From Candidatus Nitrosocosmicus agrestis (GTDB taxonomy: Archaea; Thermoproteota; Nitrososphaeria; Nitrososphaerales; Nitrososphaeraceae): DNA of 64,000 bases. The stretch lies in assembly GCF_008389435.1 (NCBI RefSeq), contig NZ_VUYS01000017.1, forward strand, positions 1 through 64,000. The letters are read 5' to 3'. Both the position numbers and the translations under genes were made by a program. The notes beneath the pieces are model-generated. The model was not told where the DNA came from. It ran no database searches and worked only from the letters and a program-made list of their open reading frames with translations. This document shows, one piece after another, positions 1-9,434 of the stretch. Within the stretch, counting starts at the first letter, position 1. Every line of letters starts with the position of its first letter.

Positions 1-126
1 AAGGACAGAACAGAAAGTTTCGATGATTACTTTCCATGTAAAATGAACAATTGTAAGTTAAAGCATGTACGAAACTGGCTGAATCTTTTTGTCAACTATC
101 ATAATAAGGAGATGATCAACGCTTAA
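1..126 (+). CDS. IS6-like transposase, C-terminal 41 residues (partial)
   Basis: Open from the first base to TAA at 124-126. The peptide begins KDRTESFDDYFPC and ends HNKEMINA. It aligns residue for residue with the C-terminus of the transposases at 3087-3695 and 29360-29979, just after the catalytic Glu region. It is therefore the tail of a third copy of the same DDE transposase, with its start outside the window. Nothing can be said about whether the upstream part is intact. Confidence 0.85.
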   Translation, partial: KDRTESFDDYFPCKMNNCKLKHVRNWLNLFVNYHNKEMINA

Positions 127-138
127 GTTAACAGCGCC
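1..138 (+). mobile_element. Right end of an IS6-like insertion sequence (truncated by window edge)
   Basis: The first 138 bases match the right end of the two complete IS copies at 3035-3707 and 29308-29991. The coding end is followed by the terminal inverted repeat CTTAAGTTAACAGCGCC at 122-138. It differs at two positions from the perfect repeat of the 3035-3707 copy. The rest of the element lies to the left of the window, so its integrity and left target duplication cannot be judged. Confidence 0.85.
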
Positions 139-781
139 GTTCGTAATTTATATATCAAAGGTTATGATGCGGGTAGAATGGTTTTTAATTCAGTTATTAG
201 TTCTACTACAGTTTAATTTCAAATTATGCTAATATTTAATTGTCAGTTTTCAATAATACTGGTGATATGCGATATATTAATGCATTATTTGACTGATCAA
301 GTGACTAGAAAAAAGAGATAGTATCAAAGACCAAAAACCTTAATTATGAAGAAGTTAAACTGTCCCTGTTATTACTAAGCGAAGTTGATCGGACAAAATA
401 GCTTGTTATATGGGCTGAAACATCCGATCAACCTCAGCTATGTATATGAAAATGATAGCTTATATGAATTTCTATATCTTTATGATGAATGCTTCTGCAG
501 GTTAAATCTTGTCCCCTATTAAAACTTGAGCGAGTTTGTGCATTTACATACCTGAAGGTGTATGTAATTGAATTTTTTTGAGAATATCAAAGATGATGAA
601 TTAAAAATTTTAGATTTTGTGTTTCATTGTAAATAATTGCTATGCAGTTATCGTTAATTAGCATATTCGATTTGAATACTAGTAGTAATTCCTACACAAT
701 TAGTTGATATTGTAATTAATAATATTGTATATTATTTTAAAACCGATCTCTTAAGTTAACTAATTTTACACTTCATACCAT
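139..781. other. AT-rich intergenic region with one hairpin
   Basis: No convincing gene in either strand. The only structured element seen is the 10-bp perfect inverted repeat at 384-432. A shorter imperfect inverted repeat (ACATAC/GTATGT) lies near 545-564. Confidence 0.5.
384..432. repeat. Inverted repeat / hairpin, 10-bp perfect stem
   Basis: GTTGATCGGA at 384-393 and its exact reverse complement TCCGATCAAC at 423-432 enclose a 29-base loop. It lies in a non-coding spacer between the IS fragment and the DUF488 gene. It could be a small structured RNA, a regulator site or a mobile-element scar; the sequence does not decide between these. Confidence 0.55.
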
Positions 782-1210
782 TCACTTTTTAAAACTCTCG
801 ATATATTCCTTCAACGCAATGGCATTGTTGAATTTTTCGTCCTTTGCTCCGTATAACAAAATAACTGAACCTTTTTCTAACTTGGTTAAAATTACATTAA
901 TAGATTCATTGCATTTATCTAGTTCTTCAAAATATTTCGATTTAAATTGCTCCCACTTCCTTTCGTCATGATTAAACCATTTTCTTAGGGGTGTACTTGG
1001 TGCGAGGTCTTTCATCCAAAGATCTACTTTTACCTCATTCTTGCTGAGACCTCGGGGCCAAAGTCTGTCTACTAAAATCCGCAACCCATCGTTTTGATTT
1101 CCAGATTTTCCAATTGGATTATCATATATCCGTTCAATTTTTATCAATTGACATACAACGACTTTAATTAGATCAAACGAATGTAATATTAAAGATTTAT
1201 CAAATTTCAA
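782..1210 (-). CDS. DUF488 family protein (YeaO-like)
   Basis: The 142-residue product carries the hallmark of the DUF488/YeaO family: an [11 protein letters not shown] block around residues 43-54, then [18 protein letters not shown] and a C-terminal [15 protein letters not shown] segment. Family members are small cytosolic proteins of about 115-125 residues with no firmly established function. The conserved part here starts at IERIYDNP near residue 25, so the first 20 or so residues may be an over-extended start. No operon partner is seen; the gene stands alone between AT-rich spacers. Family assignment is firm, function unknown. Confidence 0.85.
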   Translation of the reverse strand: MKFDKSLILHSFDLIKVVVCQLIKIERIYDNPIGKSGNQNDGLRILVDRLWPRGLSKNEVKVDLWMKDLAPSTPLRKWFNHDERKWEQFKSKYFEELDKCNESINVILTKLEKGSVILLYGAKDEKFNNAIALKEYIESFKK

Positions 1211-2331
1211 AAAAGTAGTTACTTTCTGTAGTAATATATGCGAAATTAAATACTAATTCGATTTCTAAAAAAAAGGTCAGGTCTGGTTGAGTTACAATTA
1301 GAAATCAAAATATTCAACATCGATTTTTTTTTGTAACAATATATTCTGTACATTCTATTTACCTAATCCTTTTCACAATCATAACATAACCAGTCATAAT
1401 TTACTATTATACCTCAAAAAAATGCAAAAAGAAAACAGAGAATTATACGACAGCAATATAGTTAGCACTAGTACAAAGAATCTTCAATATTATATAATAT
1501 CAAAGGTTTTGTTTGTCATCTTGTTCATTCTTTTATCTCTTTTCTACAGTCTAAAGGTTCTAAATTGCAATTAACTTTGAATGTTGGTTTTAATCAAATC
1601 AATATCGCCTCCAGAGTTACTTTATATGTTTGATTTACAAATCCAGCCAAAAAAAGGTAACAATGACAATAAATTAGAAAAACTAAAGTCATTGTGAAGA
1701 TCCATTAAACATTTCAAAATTACGAGGATACAGAACAAAATAAATCCTGCGATTCCTATCAGAATTGAAAGCGGTGCATATATTACTGAATGGTAAATCT
1801 CCAGCAGATATTAAAATATCAAACAGGTTGTTATTGCTATTGCTATTGTATATGGCTAGTTTTACTAAGCGAGTGACTCCAAGGTTTGATCTTTTTATTT
1901 GTTTCATTGCTATAAGCCACGTAAACAGCAATTCATGATGATGCTAAATAAATTAATGTAATCAAACTCCTACTTTTCATTTATAATTGTAATCTTTTAC
2001 CCTCTAGTTTTTTCACCTATTCAAAGGAAATAAACATTCCATTATAGGGCTAAAACATCATACCATAAAATAACATGAACCATGCTGGACCAAATTTCGG
2101 AAAGAACATCCGTATAGCCTTTTATGGTTGTACATTTTTTTTGTTTATGGTTTATTAAAAAAATTTGAAGGATACACTAACTACACCGTAAACTAAAAGT
2201 GATTATCGTGATAAAAATTTAATCACGATTGTTTATAACCGCTGTTTTGATAATCTCTTTCAAGTTGATAATAGTATGTTGATTGGTTGGTAATGTCACA
2301 GACACACATTATCACACATAACTTACCTTCT
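1211..2331. other. AT-rich intergenic region
   Basis: Mostly non-coding. It contains one possible 50-residue membrane peptide (1422-1574) and a perfect 8-bp inverted repeat, ATCGTGAT/ATCACGAT, at 2205-2229. An 80-residue open frame at 1689-1931 on the minus strand is not convincing as a gene. Confidence 0.5.
1422..1574 (+). CDS. Possible small single-pass membrane protein
   Basis: A 50-residue open frame with an ATG start. The N-terminal 25 residues are polar (QKENRELYDSN...), followed by a hydrophobic stretch of about 20 residues (SKVLFVILFILLSLFYSL) typical of a membrane helix and a short basic/polar tail. I do not recognise a family. In DNA this AT-rich a hydrophobic frame of this length can arise by chance, so it is only a candidate. 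Upstream sequence is A-rich without a clear ribosome-binding site, which would fit leaderless translation but does not prove it. Confidence 0.25.
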   Translation: MQKENRELYDSNIVSTSTKNLQYYIISKVLFVILFILLSLFYSLKVLNCN

Positions 2332-2526
2332 CTACTTGTAAAAAGAATTGCTAAACCAAAAGGGTGAGAAATCTTCGTTTATATCTTTCTGAGGTATTGG
2401 AAAATTACTAGAGATAGCAGTGGAAATCATATCCTTATTGCACATAAGTACCTTAAATACATCAAGCTTCGTAACGATACCTACAGGGTTATTTTCTTCC
2501 AAGGCAAAATCTGGACGGTATTGAAA
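2332..2526 (-). pseudogene. Remnant of a CBS-domain protein (C-terminal stub)
   Basis: A 64-codon open frame ends at TAG 2332-2334 and is closed upstream by a stop at 2527-2529, with no usable start codon near its beginning. It reads FALEENNPVGIVTKLDVFKVL, which matches the second half of a CBS domain (the N/K-P-V-G-I-V-T-K-x-D pattern), followed by a polar tail rich in Pro and Phe. The first half of the domain is missing. This is best read as the decayed 3' end of a CBS-domain gene, common in archaea, lying about 0.5 kb from an IS copy. Confidence 0.6.
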
Positions 2527-2733
2527 CTAACTATAGAAAATCTGAAATAAAATACTAACATATCATAAAAATGATTTATGATTTTAATAACATAAAATAC
2601 GCAATTTATGATATATAGCGGAAAAAAATACCGTAAAGAATCAGGGCTGGACCTAAACTTGCATGATAATCAATTTATAAATACTAGATTTTCTTATAAA
2701 AGAAACTCCTGCCAAAATAAAAACAACACGATG

Positions 2734-2970
2734 TCAACTGCAATATGACAACATGAGGAGATAACCGCGTTTGTGTATGATTAAACAGCAGGCTACACTT
2801 GCGCCATAAGCATCAAAAATAGTCCCTACCATCACTATTGGGTAATTTATTGGTGTTAGTTTAGCTCCATTAACACCATGATCATCAGTCATTATATCTA
2901 ACCCAGTCAGTTTTGATGCAAAAGCGCGAGGGGTTACGAGACGCCTATTGATGCCTGCTCCTTTGCTTAT
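2734..2970 (-). pseudogene. Unidentified gene remnant
   Basis: A 78-codon stop-free stretch between a stop at 2971-2973 and the stop at 2734-2736. It reads in part KGAGINRRLVTPRAFASKL, then TDDHGVNGAKLTPINYPIVM. The Gly/Pro/Asp-rich, non-AT-biased composition and GC content above the surroundings look like real protein sequence rather than chance. There is no clear start codon at the beginning, and I do not recognise the family. With the neighbouring CBS stub it suggests a decayed gene patch beside the IS at 3035. Confidence 0.35.
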
Positions 2971-3034
2971 TCATATAAGCGGTCTCCTCATTTCTAATAC
3001 TTCTTAACTGTATATACATACAATTTCAAAATAC

Positions 3035-3707
3035 GGCTCTGTTAACTTAAGAAAATGATTTAGCTTGAAGATGCTCTATTTCTGTTATGTTAAGCAAAAG
3101 AAACAGAACTCCTTCTTTAGATATTGACCATGCTTTGTATTTGTACTTTCTTGGTCTGTCAACCAGAGGCGTTGCCAAAGCAATGTTCTTTCTACACAAA
3201 GTCAGGAGAAGTCATGTAGCCATCTGGAATTGGATTCAGAAACATAATCATCAAAGGATATCATCAAAGAGGAAGAAAATTTCAGAGTACATAGTAGATG
3301 AAACTATTTTAAAGGTTGGTTCAGAATACATCTGGCTCTGGGTAGCAATAGAGCCTGAGAACAGGCAAATTCTCGCACTATCCATCTCCAAGGAAAGAAA
3401 CATGTTCGTTGCTGAGAGATTCTTATCAGGTCTAGTCAAAATTCATGGAAAGCATCCAGTATCAACAGATGGTGGAACATGGTACCCTCAGGCTTGTAGG
3501 TTCCTAAAGATAAGACATCATCTTCATTCTCCTTTAGAGAAAAGCTTGATTGAAAGAACTATGCAATATATCAAAGATCGAACTGAAAGTTTCGATGATT
3601 ACTTTCCATGTCGAAAAGCAAACTGTAAACTAAATCATGTGATAAATTGGTTGAATCTATTTGTATGTAAACACAATAAGGATATAATGGCTTAAGTTAA
3701 CAGAGCC
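3035..3707 (+). mobile_element. Complete IS6-like insertion sequence, 673 bp
   Basis: Perfect 17-bp terminal inverted repeats: GGCTCTGTTAACTTAAG at 3035-3051 and its exact reverse complement at 3691-3707. They are flanked by an 8-bp direct repeat CAAAATAC (3027-3034 and 3708-3715), the target duplication. An 8-bp duplication, short length and a single transposase gene fit the IS6 family. The transposase stop codon overlaps the right inverted repeat. Perfect ends and an unbroken gene mean a recent, probably active copy. Confidence 0.95.
3087..3695 (+). CDS. IS6 family DDE transposase
   Basis: A 202-residue protein with an N-terminal helix-turn-helix region (about 10-60, including the family-typical FLGLSTRGVAKAM and SHVAIWNWIQK segments) and an RNase-H-like DDE catalytic domain. 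Candidate catalytic residues are D71 (VDETILK), D128 (STDGGTWYP) and E156 (SLIERTMQYIKDR). The Asp-Glu spacing is about 28 residues, a little below the classical 34. The enzyme catalyses cut-and-insert or replicative transposition of the IS. The ATG start lies 36 bp inside the left inverted repeat, and the gene runs into the right one. It is full length compared with the frameshifted copy at 29360-29979. Confidence 0.93.
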   Translation: MLSKRNRTPSLDIDHALYLYFLGLSTRGVAKAMFFLHKVRRSHVAIWNWIQKHNHQRISSKRKKISEYIVDETILKVGSEYIWLWVAIEPENRQILALSISKERNMFVAERFLSGLVKIHGKHPVSTDGGTWYPQACRFLKIRHHLHSPLEKSLIERTMQYIKDRTESFDDYFPCRKANCKLNHVINWLNLFVCKHNKDIMA

Positions 3708-3715
3708 CAAAATAC

Positions 3716-4592
3716 ACGCATATTAACTTTCAATTTTGAGGATTGTGGTTTAGGTTTATGTAATATTCATCAGTTTATTTTTCTGATAGTAATTGAAGTT
3801 GTTTTTTACGGATTATTTATTTTATTGAAATACCTACTAGGGCATCTTTATTTGCAGTTCTTGATTAGAAAGTTCAGAGACTATAACTACCCTGAGGGTT
3901 TTAGAATCATATTGTGACAAAATGGGTCATTCCTTGATTTGCCTTTTCCACATCATGGTAATATCCAACATCGTTTTAGACTCGAGTTACAAGATGACCG
4001 TCCAAAAAATAGGTTCATGAATGCTATTTTTTTGATTTTAATAGCTTTAAAGCGCCTAACTGCATGTTACAATTATCTCTTAAATTTATAACACTATCAA
4101 AATTATTTATATAACAAGTCATTGAAACAAGATGATAAAATAGGAGTTAAGAGAACTCATTATATTTACAATTGTATGCGTAGCTAGTTATTTTAGGGGA
4201 CACCTGTTGAGATATTTATAGGATTGTAACTTGAATAACTCATATCATAACCAAAATGTAATAATGGGTTGGATTCAATTTTATAGCCCAAAGAAATTCA
4301 ACTTTCACCCTTAATAAAAAAGACTAGAGCAAGAGCCAGCCGACACCTGCCCCTAAGCCTGTTACTCCTGAAAACATTTGACATTTGTAAAGTCTAAACG
4401 AGGGTAATGGATTTATAGTATATATTGTGAGATAGAATGTGGACACATTATAACGCATAGAATCAATTATTATATTATTGACAAAATTTTTTGCCTATCA
4501 GGAAACCTTTGGTAAAATTCATAAAATGTTCTAATCCATTTATCCGTGGTAAAAGATATATTCATACAGAAATTTCATTCTACTATATAATC
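3716..4592. other. AT-rich intergenic region upstream of aspS
   Basis: I see no supported gene. A short GC-richer patch at about 4324-4377 has a 17-codon hydrophobic frame on the minus strand (MFSGVTGLGAGVGWLLL), too short to call; it could be a gene scar. The aspS frame is open upstream to 4491 but the homology begins at 4593. Confidence 0.45.
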
Positions 4593-5954
4593 ATGGATGA
4601 AAAACTGATTGTCGAAGATACTCTTGGGGACTGGAGGAGAACTCATTATTCATCTGAGATTTCTCATTCTGTTGTTAATTCTGAAGTGATAGTGATAGGA
4701 TGGATTTCATCCAAGCGAGATCATGGAAACGTATTATTTGCATTACTCAGGGATCGATACGGTGACATTCAATTGGTTGTCAAGAAAAAAGAACTTCCTA
4801 AAGAATTATTTGATTCATTGAGAAATTTAAAGGAGCACTCTTCTATTGCAGTCAAGGGCATTGTGGTAGAACAAAAAAATGAGAATGGATCTTTTGAAAT
4901 TATTCCAAAGGAAATCAAAATTTTGTCTATATCCAATAAACCTGCGCCGTTTTTGACACAAGCCGTTTCATCTATTGGGATTGATACAAGATTAGACCTT
5001 CGAGCTATTGACTTGAGAAGAGATTATCTGCAAATTATCTTTAGAATAAGAAGAAATATTCTTAAATCCATTAGAAATTACTTTGATCAAAATCATTTTG
5101 TCGAAGTTAATACTCCCAAAATGATTGCAACTGCAACGGAAGGCGGTGCTGCACTCTTTCCCATATTCTACTATGACCGCGAAGCATTCCTGGCCCAGAG
5201 CCCGCAGTTGTACAAAGAACAACTCACTATGGCCTTTGAAAGTGTATATGAAATAGCCCCGATATTTAGGGCAGAACCATCTAGGACTAATCGGCATTTA
5301 TCCGAAGCCATTTCAGTTGATGCTGAAAAAGCATACGTTAATTATGATGATGCGATGGATATACTTGAAAACCTAATTAAACATGTTGTCGATTCAATTA
5401 AACACCATAATTTAACCGATTTAAAAGAACTCGAACTTGATCTGCCTGAAATATCTGGTCCTTTTCCACGCCTCGCGTATAGTGATTTGGTTTCAAAACT
5501 TCAAGAAAATCATAAATATATCAGATGGGGTGATGACATATCCCCAAAGATTCTAAGGGATATGTTTGGCGATGAGTTTTACTTCATAACTGATTGGCCA
5601 GCATCTACTAAACCATTTTATGTGAAATCTAAATTAGACAAATCCGATCAAAAACCTCATGGCGAAAATGACGAACGTATCTTAAGCGAATCCTTCGATT
5701 TGATGTTTGGAACGCTAGAGCTATCTTCTGGAAGCACTCGTATAAATAATAAGGTTGAATTAATGGAACAAATGAAGAATAAAGGTCTGAACCTTGAAGC
5801 ATTTGATTATCATCTGAGGATATTTGATTATGCAGTACCTCCTCATGCTGGTTTCGGTCTTGGTTTGGAGAGATTAATCATGGCGTTGCTGAAGTTAGAA
5901 AATATTCGAGACGCAACTTTTTACCCTAGAGATATAGACCGGCTTGCCCCATAA
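4593..5954 (+). CDS. aspS: Aspartyl-tRNA synthetase (archaeal type, probably Asp/Asn non-discriminating)
   Basis: Class IIb aminoacyl-tRNA synthetase that charges tRNA with Asp using ATP. The N-terminal OB-fold anticodon-binding domain (VIVIGWISSKRDHGNVLFALLRD) is followed by the catalytic core. That core has motif 2 FRAEPSRTNRHLSE and motif 3 HAGFGLGLERLIMALL, plus the Asp-binding QSPQLYKEQL segment. From the ATG at 4593 the product has 453 residues, close to the archaeal norm of about 430-440. An upstream in-frame ATG at 4491 would add a basic stretch that is not part of the family. The gatCAB genes follow directly. Such pairing usually means the enzyme also makes Asp-tRNA(Asn) for amidation, but that specificity is inferred from context. 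Confidence 0.95.
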   Translation: MDEKLIVEDTLGDWRRTHYSSEISHSVVNSEVIVIGWISSKRDHGNVLFALLRDRYGDIQLVVKKKELPKELFDSLRNLKEHSSIAVKGIVVEQKNENGSFEIIPKEIKILSISNKPAPFLTQAVSSIGIDTRLDLRAIDLRRDYLQIIFRIRRNILKSIRNYFDQNHFVEVNTPKMIATATEGGAALFPIFYYDREAFLAQSPQLYKEQLTMAFESVYEIAPIFRAEPSRTNRHLSEAISVDAEKAYVNYDDAMDILENLIKHVVDSIKHHNLTDLKELELDLPEISGPFPRLAYSDLVSKLQENHKYIRWGDDISPKILRDMFGDEFYFITDWPASTKPFYVKSKLDKSDQKPHGENDERILSESFDLMFGTLELSSGSTRINNKVELMEQMKNKGLNLEAFDYHLRIFDYAVPPHAGFGLGLERLIMALLKLENIRDATFYPRDIDRLAP

Positions 5955-5991
5955 AGTAAATATATTGTAAAGTATGTTCCCATGCTAGTAA

Positions 5992-6291
5992 ATGTCCAAT
6001 GAAATTGAAGTGAAAAAATTATGTGAACTTTCAAAATTGGAGATTCCGGATGAAATGATATTAGAAACCTCTAATAAGATTCGAGAGGTTATGTCCTTGT
6101 TTCACAAGCTTGATGAGTTAGACATAAGTAGTGCTGATGACACGGACAGTTATGGTGGGTTGAGAATAGAAAAATCCCTTGATTCCTTGAGAGGTGATGT
6201 CCCTCGTCGAAGTTTTTCTGTCACTGATTCAGTGGCTAAATTAAAATTATTGAATACTCGAAATGGGTTTGTTCTCGGACCAAGGATTTAA
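5992..6291 (+). CDS. gatC: Asp-tRNA(Asn)/Glu-tRNA(Gln) amidotransferase subunit C
   Basis: The 99-residue product has the GatC pattern: an N-terminal VKKLCELSKLEIPDE helix and a central hydrophobic/acidic helix, then the Arg-x-Asp-x-Pro-like segment LRGDVPRRSF near residue 65. GatC is the small subunit that stabilises GatA and wraps the GatA-GatB interface. It sits 37 bp after aspS and 3 bp before gatA, so the three gat genes and aspS form one likely transcription unit. Length is normal for the family. Confidence 0.93.
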   Translation: MSNEIEVKKLCELSKLEIPDEMILETSNKIREVMSLFHKLDELDISSADDTDSYGGLRIEKSLDSLRGDVPRRSFSVTDSVAKLKLLNTRNGFVLGPRI

Positions 6292-6294
6292 GAT

Positions 6295-7758
6295 TTGACA
6301 AACTTGCTAGAATTGCCTGCTCATGTTGTAATCGGTAAAATAAAAGGAAACGATTTGAAGGCAGTAGAGTATGTTTCTGTTTTAATTCAAAGGATAAAAG
6401 ATATTGATTATAAAATTAATTCATTTATATCTACAAATTTTGAAAACGCAATTAAACAAGCAAAAATTGTAGACAAAAAAATTCAATCTGGTGAGAGTGT
6501 AGGTATGCTTGCTGGAATTCCTATAGGGATAAAAGATAACATTAGCGTCAAAGGATTGCGTAACACTTGTGCCTCACAAATGTTGAGAGATTATGAATCC
6601 CCTTACAATGCAACTGTAGTTACTAATATTGAATTTCAGGATGGTATTGTAATGGGCAAAACTAATATGGATGAATTTGGCATGGGCAATACATCAGAAT
6701 ACTCATCATTTGGCCCTGTCAAGAATCCTTGGAATAGCGAATACGTCGCGGGAGGATCTTCTGGCGGAAGTGCCGCAGCCGTTTCATCCTTGCAGGTTCC
6801 GCTAGCATTGGGTTCAGATACGGGTGGGTCAATAAGATGTCCCTCGAGTTTTTGCTCCGTGGTTGGTTTAAAGCCTAGTTATGGTAGGGTAAGTCGAAGT
6901 GGTTTGATTTCATACTCTAATTCGTTAGAACAGATAGGGCCAGTTGCTAGAAATATAACCGATCTGGCCCTTCTGTTTAATACAATTGAGGGTACTGACG
7001 CTTTTGATAATACCACAGCCTGTTCACATAAAAAAAGTGTAATTAATTCATTAGATCAGATCACCTCAAAAGGATACCAGATTGGAATTTTTTCAAATTT
7101 AACTGAAAATTCGGACATTCAAGTTCAGTCCAAATTAATGGAAATGATAAAGGTATTTGAAAGGCATCAGTTTGTTCTGGAAAATATAGACCTAAGATTA
7201 AAGGAGTTTGCTGTGGCCGCTTATTATATAATCGCAACCGCTGAAGCAAGCAGTAATTTGTCTAGATTTGACAATGTAAGATACGGATATCCTTCTAATC
7301 CTGAGGGATTTGAGTGGAATCGTTATTATGAAAAGTCAAGGTCATTATTTGGTGATGAGGTTAAGAGAAGAATACTCTTGGGATCTTTCGTTTTGTCTGC
7401 AGGTTATTTTGGAAAATATTATGCCAAAGCCCAGGCCTTTCGAAATATGTTGCGCACTGAATTCGAGAGATTGTTTAAAAAATATGACGTACTCATCCTT
7501 CCTACCATGCCAATTTTGCCCATTAAGTTAGGGGAAAAAATATCAAATCCCGTACAATTGTATAATTTTGATTTATTTACAATATTAGCCAATTTAACAG
7601 GATTACCTGCCATCACACTGCCGGCAGGATTTTCAGATACGGGTTTACCTATAGGAATTCAAATCATGGCCAATTCATTTGAAGAACAAAAGCTATTCGA
7701 TTTAGCCGTCTTATTTGAAGATGAGAGTAAATTTACGGAGCGGACACCAACTATATGA
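6295..7758 (+). CDS. gatA: Asp-tRNA(Asn)/Glu-tRNA(Gln) amidotransferase subunit A
   Basis: Amidase-signature enzyme that hydrolyses glutamine to supply ammonia for converting Asp-tRNA(Asn) to Asn-tRNA(Asn), and probably Glu-tRNA(Gln) to Gln-tRNA(Gln). The Ser-cisSer-Lys triad is visible as K80 (GIPIGIKDN), S155 in the GGSSGGSAAA block and S179 (DTGGSIRCPSS). The 487-residue length is typical. It starts at TTG, 3 bp after gatC, and its stop overlaps the gatB start (ATGA), so translation is probably coupled. Confidence 0.96.
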   Translation: MTNLLELPAHVVIGKIKGNDLKAVEYVSVLIQRIKDIDYKINSFISTNFENAIKQAKIVDKKIQSGESVGMLAGIPIGIKDNISVKGLRNTCASQMLRDYESPYNATVVTNIEFQDGIVMGKTNMDEFGMGNTSEYSSFGPVKNPWNSEYVAGGSSGGSAAAVSSLQVPLALGSDTGGSIRCPSSFCSVVGLKPSYGRVSRSGLISYSNSLEQIGPVARNITDLALLFNTIEGTDAFDNTTACSHKKSVINSLDQITSKGYQIGIFSNLTENSDIQVQSKLMEMIKVFERHQFVLENIDLRLKEFAVAAYYIIATAEASSNLSRFDNVRYGYPSNPEGFEWNRYYEKSRSLFGDEVKRRILLGSFVLSAGYFGKYYAKAQAFRNMLRTEFERLFKKYDVLILPTMPILPIKLGEKISNPVQLYNFDLFTILANLTGLPAITLPAGFSDTGLPIGIQIMANSFEEQKLFDLAVLFEDESKFTERTPTI

Positions 7759-9278
7759 ATAGAAAGGAAATGTTCAAAGAGAATTTAAAAATAGGACTCG
7801 AGATACATTGTCAGCTTACTAATCTCAATACCAAGTTATTCTGTAATTGTCTGTCAAATTATCGTAATTCTTTGCCAAATGATAATACATGCCCAATTTG
7901 CTTGGGTTTACCCGGAACTTTGCCATTGTTGAATAAAAGGGCAGTTGATTTTGCCTCTATGGTATGTATTGCTTTGAATTGTAAAATTCCAGAAAAGATT
8001 TCGTTTTACAGAAAAAACTATTTTTATCCTGACTTGCCGAAGAATTTTCAAATCACACAGTACAACTCGTACGAGATTAGTAGTATCGGATATGAGGGAC
8101 ATTTTAGTATTGATGATGATTCGGGTGCGTTTACCCAGATGGCAAATTCAAAGCCGTCTAAGTCTCAAATTAGGATATCCAGAATTCAGTTAGAAGAAGA
8201 CCCTGGTAAGATTGTATACGAAGATGAAAAGACTTCTGCCAATACTTACTCCCTTATAGATTATAACAGAGCAGGCGTGGCGCTTATAGAAATTGTAACA
8301 GAACCTGACTTTTCTAGCTCACATGACGTTAGGATCTTTTTAAATGATTTGATAAATATTTTTGAATATCTCGGAGTGTGTGATCCTAGTCTGGAGGGGT
8401 CGATACGATGTGATGTGAATGTCTCTTTGAGAGGTGGAAAAAAAGTTGAAATTAAAAATATCAGCTCATTTAAAGACGTTGAAAAATCTATCAACTACGA
8501 AGTTACCCGTCAGAGAACGATGATAATGCATGATATGGAAGTACAAGCCGAAACTAGGCACTGGGATGAAAAAAGAAAAATAACAATTTCTTCCAGATCG
8601 AAAGAAGAAGAAGAGGAATATCGTTATTTTCCTGAACCGGATATCCCAGTAATATTATTAGGTGGCCAATCTTTCGTTTCATCTATTAGGTCTCAGATGC
8701 ATGAGTTGCCTAATGAAAGATTACAGAGATATAAAGAACAAATGGGATTGAGTACTCATACCGCAAATATTCTGGCAAACAGCAAGAAGATAAGTGATTA
8801 CTTTGAAGAGTCCTTGAAACATTATAATTCTCCAATAGAAATATCAAATTGGATAGTAAACGAACTACTCTCAAAGATTAATGAGATGGAAAAGTCCGAT
8901 GCTAGCAAAGGTGTTGTAATTGACTTGGCAGCCAAGATGTCTCCTGCCATGATCGCCAATATGGCAAAACTCGTTTCAGAAAAAGGATTGAATAGAAATA
9001 TGGCAAGAGAAATTTTTGCCAAGAGTTTTCAATCCGGAGAAGATCCTTACTATATTGTAAAAAGCATGAATGTTGAAAAAATCTCTGATTCTGAGGAGAT
9101 TCTCTCTTTGATAACCGAGACTTTAGAGATTCAACCCACTTTGATTGACCAATCAAAAACAAATCCTAATGTTGTTAATTTCATTTTGGGTTTGATAATG
9201 AAAAAGACAAGAGGTAGGACGAATCCTCAGTTAGCCATAAAGCTTATTCAAGATGTTCTCAGCTCTAAGAAGAATTAA
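7755..9278 (+). CDS. gatB: Asp-tRNA(Asn)/Glu-tRNA(Gln) amidotransferase subunit B
   Basis: tRNA-binding and kinase-type subunit: it phosphorylates the misacylated tRNA side chain and accepts ammonia channelled from GatA. Features seen: the N-terminal IGLEIHCQL block; four zinc-ligand cysteines at about 30, 32, 46 and 49; the catalytic GatB cradle (RKNYFYPDLPKNFQITQY, then RIQLEEDPGK); and a C-terminal YqeY-like helical tail ending MKKTRGRTNPQLA, which contacts the tRNA elbow. The 507-residue length is normal. ATG overlaps the gatA stop by 4 bases. It is a canonical GatB rather than GatE, so the window encodes the GatCAB route. Confidence 0.96.
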   Translation: MNRKEMFKENLKIGLEIHCQLTNLNTKLFCNCLSNYRNSLPNDNTCPICLGLPGTLPLLNKRAVDFASMVCIALNCKIPEKISFYRKNYFYPDLPKNFQITQYNSYEISSIGYEGHFSIDDDSGAFTQMANSKPSKSQIRISRIQLEEDPGKIVYEDEKTSANTYSLIDYNRAGVALIEIVTEPDFSSSHDVRIFLNDLINIFEYLGVCDPSLEGSIRCDVNVSLRGGKKVEIKNISSFKDVEKSINYEVTRQRTMIMHDMEVQAETRHWDEKRKITISSRSKEEEEEYRYFPEPDIPVILLGGQSFVSSIRSQMHELPNERLQRYKEQMGLSTHTANILANSKKISDYFEESLKHYNSPIEISNWIVNELLSKINEMEKSDASKGVVIDLAAKMSPAMIANMAKLVSEKGLNRNMAREIFAKSFQSGEDPYYIVKSMNVEKISDSEEILSLITETLEIQPTLIDQSKTNPNVVNFILGLIMKKTRGRTNPQLAIKLIQDVLSSKKN

Positions 9279-9434
9279 GTGAGGTAAATTATTGTTTACT
9301 AATATAGTTGTCTTAGCTCTGTCTATTCGGCTACTTGGGTATTAAAATTTTTTATATGTAATCATTCATCTTTCGCACCTGTATTGTTTTCGAGGTTTTT
9401 TATTTTTTTATCGACTCAAGTTTTTAAGTGAGCC

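Noticed and set aside
1689-1931. 80-codon frame on the minus strand
   Set aside because: No family, odd composition with an Asn/Ser run made by a CTATTG-type repeat, no promoter; likely a chance frame.
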